Below, in pieces: positions 57,061 through 62,001 of a DNA stretch of 62,001 nt; position 1 is the first letter of the stretch; each line of letters starts with the position of its first letter. Origin of the DNA: Owenia fusiformis. Taxonomy: Eukaryota > Annelida > Polychaeta > Sabellida > Oweniidae. A program made the position numbers and the translations under genes. A model generated the notes under the pieces. That model searched no databases and was not told where the DNA came from. It saw only the letters and a program-made list of their open reading frames with translations. The stretch spans positions 29,515,985 to 29,577,985 of the forward strand of contig CAIIXF020000004.1 in the NCBI GenBank assembly GCA_903813345.2. Reading direction: 5' to 3'.

Positions 57061-58221
57061 ATGCAGGATCAATAATGTTATTAACTTTTATCACTATTTA
57101 AAGGGGGCAGCACGGTCAGTTTGCTAAGCACCAACTGATCAATCATCTCTAAATTCGCATTACTACGTTTTTCTCGTCTCAGCTTTTGTACAGCTTACCA
57201 CGTCACAATGCTTTTACTTGTTTGGTTTTGTTTCTTTGTATCGGTTGGTATGTTGTGTTTGATCATCAGGCAGCCTGTACGTGACAGTTTGAGGTTGAAT
57301 GCCTGAAACGTTACATATTTATTACAAATCTGCTGCCTAACGCCCACACAGATTAACTGCTGGTTTTGACGTCTAAACTTTCAATAGAAAGACGCCAATA
57401 TAGCATTATGGCTATTACACCGTGTATTAGTTTCTTATCTATTATCACAAATATTAAAAATGACGTAAATATTGTAAAAACGTTTTATAAAATTTTGACT
57501 ATCTAAAAGTCTTAAATGATACCATATCCTTTTTGTAAGGGTTTCCCTAGTATCAGATTTCCGGCTACTGTAGTGCCTCCAGTAAAACCTCTCTCCTGCA
57601 AAAGAAAAATGTTCACATTTTGAATGTTAATTGCTTATAGGCTCTTATACATCAGAGAGATGTTCACATTAATACGTTTAACTTTCCTAGTACAAAGTAT
57701 AGAGAGCAATGGTATGTTAAAAACATGATAATGAGATGAGTATTTCTACAGTTTAACATTGACTAAGGATATACATGGAAGAACTATAGCCTGGTAGCCG
57801 ACTGACAGCCATTAAAACTTGCGAAGAGTGTACGAGAAATACAAACGTGATGGTAGTTTTTGAATAATAATCAGACATTTATCGTAGTGACCAGGGCGAC
57901 TATACAACAAAACTGTGACATTAGTTGTACAAGTGATACACTCTATAATACTATAACCGAAAAGACTGGGAGCGATTTGGACATTTCTCACAGGATTGAT
58001 ACAGTTGACTGCGTCATGATTAATACTCTTGACTTCAACTTGTATAAACCAGTGATGCCCGAGAAAGCAAAAACATAAATATCAAACATTCTAACTGATA
58101 ACATGGATGATAAACCAATGCTCACCAAAGACGTTTAATGAAATTGCATGGATAATGATGAGGATGAATTAAACGAACCTGTTTTAAATTATTTGAGCAG
58201 GTCCAATTCAAACCAATTAAT
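57061..58221. other. upstream region of the zinc-finger gene
   Basis: A 72-codon frame at 57860-58078 (DNNQ-like, with DLDISHRIDTVDCVMINTLD) and an acidic frame from ATG 58148 (MDNDEDELNEPVLNYLS) lie just upstream in the same direction but are not in frame with the fingers. They may be remains of an N-terminal region or 5' UTR. No domain was recognised. Confidence 0.4.
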
Positions 58222-59784
58222 ATGCAGCAAGAGATGGATCCATATGAAACATCTACTGGTGATTGTGAAAGTGCAACCTTGTCAAAATCAAGTGTTGAAA
58301 AAACAGCAAATGTAACTACAATAAAACAGAAGGGTCAACATGAATGTGATGTCTGTCATAGAGTATGTAAACACAAGTCTAAACTTGAACGACATTATAG
58401 AATTCATACTGGAGAGAGAAATTTTAAATGTGACGTTTGTTTAAAGACATTCACCTGTAAATCTGGCCTAACGATACATTCTAAGATCCATACTGGAGAG
58501 AGAAATTTTAAATGTGACGTTTGTTTTAAGACATTTACACTTAAATCTGGCCTCGTGACACATTTTCTGACCCATACTGGTGAGAGAAAATTTAAATGTG
58601 ATGGTTGTTACAAGACATTTAAATCCAAATCTAATCTTGTAAGACATTTTAACATACATACTGGGGAGAGAAATTTTAAATGTGACGTTTGTTTAAAGAC
58701 ATTTACCCGTAAATCTAGCCTAATAGCACATTCTAAGATCCATTCTGGAGAGAGAAATTTTAAATGTGACGTTTGTTTAAAGACATTCACCTGTAAATCT
58801 GGCCTAACGATACATTCTAAGATCCATACTGGAGAGAGAAATTTTAAATGTGACGTTTGTTTTAAGACATTTACACTTAAATCTGGCCTTGTGACACATT
58901 TTCTGATCCATACTGGAGAGAGAAAATTTAAATGTAATGTTTGTGGTAAGGCTTTTACAAATAACTCTGGCCTAGTAGCACACTCTAAAACTCATTCTGG
59001 AGAGAGAAATTTCAAATGTGATGTATGCCTGAAGACATTTAATCTAAAATATCGCCTTACAAAACATTATGAGATCCATACTGGAAAGAAAAATTCTAAG
59101 GTTCATACTGGAAAGAGAAATTTCAAATGTGACATTTGTTTAAAGACATTTACAGAAAAATCTATCCTTCTAACACATTCGCATATTCATACTGGAGATG
59201 GAAATTATAAATGTGATATTTGTTTGAAGACATTTCATACAAATTCTTCCCTTGTAAGACATTCTATGGTCCATGGAGAGAAATATTTCAAATGTGATAT
59301 TTGTCTAATGACTTTCAGTGCCAAATCTACCCTTCGAAAACATCATCAGATACATACCGGAGAGAGAAACTTCAAATGTGACATCTGTTTAAAGACATAT
59401 ACAAATAAGACAAACCTCGAATCCCATTCTAAGATCCATACTGGAGAAAGAAATTTCAAATGTGGTATTTGTCTAAAGACATTCAGGCACAAACCTTCTC
59501 TACGTACACATTCTAACATACATACTGGAGAGAGGAGCTTTAAATGTGATATTTGTCTAAAGATATTTAACCAAAAGTCTACCCTTGCAACTCATACTAG
59601 GATCCACACTGGAGAGAGAAATTTTAAATGTAACGTTTGTTCAAAGACATTTACCCAAAAGTCTAGCCTCGTAAAACATTCTTATATCCATACTGGAGAG
59701 GGAAAGTTTAAATGTGATACTTGTGATAAGACATTTAGCAGAAATGATCACCTAGAGAAACATCATGCAAGTCATACTGAATAG
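58222..59784 (+). CDS. 17-finger C2H2 zinc-finger protein
   Basis: A single exon of 520 codons. After about 40 residues come 17 consecutive C2H2 fingers joined by HTGERNFK-type linkers, so the protein should bind DNA in the nucleus. Finger 1 lacks the core Phe (CHRVCKHKS). Helix positions 1-2 are KS in 11 fingers, while -1, 3 and 6 vary. Fingers 2-3 are nearly identical to 6-7 in DNA (offset 336 bases), a recent four-finger duplication. Between fingers 9 and 10 a spare KNSKVHTGK marks a deleted finger. No KRAB, BTB or SCAN domain is seen. The start at 58222 is the first in-frame ATG after a stop at 58165. The array ends at a TAG beyond which decayed fingers continue. Confidence 0.85.
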   Translation: MQQEMDPYETSTGDCESATLSKSSVEKTANVTTIKQKGQHECDVCHRVCKHKSKLERHYRIHTGERNFKCDVCLKTFTCKSGLTIHSKIHTGERNFKCDVCFKTFTLKSGLVTHFLTHTGERKFKCDGCYKTFKSKSNLVRHFNIHTGERNFKCDVCLKTFTRKSSLIAHSKIHSGERNFKCDVCLKTFTCKSGLTIHSKIHTGERNFKCDVCFKTFTLKSGLVTHFLIHTGERKFKCNVCGKAFTNNSGLVAHSKTHSGERNFKCDVCLKTFNLKYRLTKHYEIHTGKKNSKVHTGKRNFKCDICLKTFTEKSILLTHSHIHTGDGNYKCDICLKTFHTNSSLVRHSMVHGEKYFKCDICLMTFSAKSTLRKHHQIHTGERNFKCDICLKTYTNKTNLESHSKIHTGERNFKCGICLKTFRHKPSLRTHSNIHTGERSFKCDICLKIFNQKSTLATHTRIHTGERNFKCNVCSKTFTQKSSLVKHSYIHTGEGKFKCDTCDKTFSRNDHLEKHHASHTE

Positions 59785-59935
59785 AAGAATTTCAAATGTG
59801 ATGTTTGTCTGAATACATTTAATCGAAAATCTAACCTTGCAACACGTTCTAAGATCCATACTTGAGAGAGAATTCCCAAATGTTACGTAAAATGCATTTA
59901 CTGGCAAGTCTGTCTTGTCTAGAATGTAACAATAC
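59785..59935 (+). pseudogene. decayed fingers 18-19 after the stop
   Basis: Directly in frame after TAG 59782 the DNA reads KNFKCDVCLNTFNRKSNLAT, then RSKIHT and TGA (59863). This is a finger whose first zinc-binding His has become Arg. Traces of a further finger follow to about 59935. The TAG stands where the linker Glu (GAG) would be, so the original protein was longer by at least two fingers. Confidence 0.7.
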
Positions 59936-60018
59936 AGTACACGATTTCACCAGTATGTCAAAATCCGTATCTCCCTTTAAAAGGCCTACGAATCTGACCT
60001 CTTGTCAAGATGTCCTAG

Positions 60019-60198
60019 TTCGTACTTGCGAATGCAACTAACGGGTGGCGGCTACCACATGAATCTACTATTTTATGACCAACTCATTTAAATATGAACT
60101 GAATATTGGCAGATTCTATTCATATTAAATGAGTTTCCCATAAGAGGTAAGTTGATTTGTTAGCCGACAGGCGTTAATTACATTCGCGAATACAAGCT
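60019..60198. mobile_element. palindromic MITE family A, copy 2
   Basis: TTGCGAATGCAACTAACG at the left, ATTCGCGAATACAAGCTTAG at the right and the central CAACTCATTTAAATATGAA match the copy at 49941-50123. The arms are more diverged here. Confidence 0.75.
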
Positions 60199-60271
60199 TA
60201 GTTTGTTAAATATTTTTTATCTACTCATTATATCACAGTGATCATGGGACAACATACATTTTTAAAAGTTT

Positions 60272-60544
60272 TCAAAAGTTCGATGTCGGATCGGAAATTT
60301 TAAAAAATCTACTTTTGACTTTGAACCCCCCCCCCCCCTCTCCCAAAAACTAAATATCAACGAAAGTTGATCATTGACTTCCGGTTTGAGAATTCCTATC
60401 GTAATTTGCAGTTTTTAACAAATAACTTAACAAAAATAATTTAAGAAAATTGCAAAAATGTGAAATGTTGATAAGCAAACTTGGCTTTGGACCCCTTCCC
60501 CTTAACTAGATTTATTTAGTTCTCGATCCGACATCGAACTTTTG
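60272..60544. mobile_element. 0.27-kb MITE with 22-bp TIRs
   Basis: TCAAAAGTTCGATGTCGGAT at the left and ATCCGACATCGAACTTTTGA at the right are perfect inverted copies. The interior has a C run at 60328-60341 and no coding sequence. No clear target duplication was seen. Confidence 0.7.
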
Positions 60545-61410
60545 ATGCCTCTCCATACATACATCGATGATTGGTGTATGTAGTGTACTAATTTTGATAT
60601 CATGTAAATACTTGTATATATGAGACTAACACCCTTCATACCCTTGTAATATGTCTGGGTCACATTCGCACTATATGGTGTTTCATTTGGTGTCAGTATT
60701 AGCGATGTATTATAATATAATTGTGTATACGTTTTTCTCGATAAATAAAATAAAAACTAAAATGTTCGCTGCTATTTTGTGACACTATTTCATTTATACA
60801 CTATCCTTCAATAAACAAAACTAAATCATTATCGGCGACGTGTTGCCGTATGCTTTGTGCACTTCGAGTTGTTTCCCGTTTGTAAAGCCTTTCGAAGAGC
60901 TTTAAATAAAACCCGGTGCATTTCTCTCGACTGAAATATGGCTCTTCAACATATGGTAGCACAATCAAGACCCCTCTGGATCTTTTTTTGCATAATGAGT
61001 TTCACCTCAAATTCATGATCACCCATCTACTTACCAACGAAGAAGTCTCAAATCCCCCACTTAAAGTGGAAATTTTGCGATTGTGCTGACCGATCTAATT
61101 ATTTTCGCGGAAATTGATTCAATCTGAAGTTTGAATATACCGGGAACATCCCCTTGTTATATGATTGGTCTTTCAATATGTTGATTTTTTCAATATTTCG
61201 GCAATAATATACCCATGAATTATTCTCAAGAGATATCCATAGCATGTGAGATATTACAATTGTATGAGCAATAACAATGGGACATCATTGATTGTCCGGG
61301 CGAGAAACCTATGGTATACTGCATTTTTAAAATTATTTGTGTATATACATGTATTATATTCTTGTTTTTGAGAACGATTTTTGTTTTTCAGTGAATTTTA
61401 AGTTATACAG
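60545..61410. other. no gene recognised
   Basis: AT-rich DNA with no supported feature. Confidence 0.4.
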
Positions 61411-61414
61411 GATG

Positions 61415-62001
61415 ACACAAAAAGTGTCAAACACGTCAAGTTGAATAACTTTTTTTTATCTATATGATTATTGACTTCTTCTGTTGCACATTCAAACTAA
61501 ACTTCATGGAGCAACTCTACAAGAAGTTTCAGATGACAAGATCAATTATCTTGACTTTTATGATGGTTACAAGTTGTGATCTAAATGTCATTCATTCCAT
61601 TGCAGGCACACTTCTGGATTCTACTGGCAAATAAATTAACTATATTCGCCTAACATAAACCCGCAAGATTTGTGTTATCTCTGGGGGTACTTGAAGGATC
61701 ATTTGTATGTAACAAACCCCCAAACCATAGAACACCTAAAGATAGAGATCACAAAAAAGATCAGGGCTATTCCTGTAGGGGAATGTGTTAGGGTTTTCAA
61801 CAACTTTACCCATAGAATCCAGGTGTGTGTGGCATTTAGGGAAAATCTTATGACGCTCATGAAAATGTCTCCATTTGAGGTCCAACAATCTTACGAAACA
61901 AGCTTGTTTAAAATATGTATCAAAGAAAACTAGCTATATAACTAGCTAGTAGCTATCAATGGCATATTACACGATGATGCGTAAAAAACTACATGCATTT
62001 G
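61415..62001 (+). mobile_element. mariner-type element, internally deleted, runs to the window end
   Basis: It begins with a terminus-like TACAGGATGACACAAAAAGT. After about 220 bases comes the C-terminal part of a transposase (61640-61933). The right end is not reached before the window ends or shortly after. Confidence 0.55.
61640..61933 (+). pseudogene. mariner/IS630-type transposase C-terminus
   Basis: SPNINPQDLCYLWGYLKDHL is followed by NPQTIEHLKIEITKKIRAIP and RVFNNFTHRIQVCVA. This is the end of a transposase of the IS630/Tc1/mariner group that carries the third catalytic acidic residue in SPD. Here that residue is Asn (AAC), so the copy would be inactive even if complete. The first two catalytic blocks are absent. 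Confidence 0.8.

Overview
The window reads as AT-rich eukaryotic (metazoan) DNA, with spliced genes, long introns and many transposable-element families. Several features are common in marine invertebrates: a cartilage-intermediate-layer-protein-like (CILP) gene, a P2X7-type cytoplasmic domain fragment, SWIM and THAP/DDE transposon-like genes, and an arrayed element ending in a GGAC-rich tail. A mollusc or another marine invertebrate fits best. This is inference; no ribosomal or mitochondrial marker is present to prove it.

Three loci look like real or nearly real genes. (1) On the minus strand, 45339-52171, seven exons with consistent splice phases give a CILP-like protein of about 1240 residues. 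It has an N-terminal transmembrane anchor, a Thr-rich stalk of 15-residue repeats, a TSP1 domain, an Ig domain and a CILP C-terminal region. (2) On the plus strand, 58222-59784, a single exon encodes 17 C2H2 zinc fingers, with decayed fingers after the stop. (3) On the plus strand, about 7591-9654, a multi-exon gene of unknown family has four well-phased 3' exons and a damaged 5' part.

The rest is mostly mobile and decayed DNA. 0-5.6 kb: a palindromic element, a near-identical 1.35-kb tandem duplication of an ORF1-like, LINE-endonuclease and Tc1 chimera, and a 1.1-kb Tc1/mariner element. 5.6-7.6 kb: a THAP-DDE transposase gene with an internal deletion, bracketed by a 0.28-kb duplication. 11-17.9 kb: small tandem duplications, a kinase pseudogene, a P2X7-type fragment and an LTR-retrotransposon remnant. 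21-27 kb: a second DDE transposase relic, and a SAP/SWIM gene split by a 1.32-kb LTR-like insertion with a CTGA target duplication. 28.5-33.3 kb: a 70-bp minisatellite and two MITE-like elements. 33.5-38.05 kb: a nested 4.5-kb element with AATAA target duplication, containing a 5'-truncated LINE and a 1.25-kb element with CAC...GTG ends and GTAAA target duplication (Transib-like). 38.8-42.5 kb: a foldback element, a METTL27-like methyltransferase fragment and an arrayed repeat. 52.9-57.1 kb: a foldback element and an 80-bp satellite array holding a TA-flanked mariner-type element. 60-62 kb: two MITEs and the 3' half of a mariner transposase.

No tRNA, rRNA, CRISPR or bacterial-type operon was recognised. 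Splice sites and domain names were assigned by eye, so exact boundaries should be treated as models.
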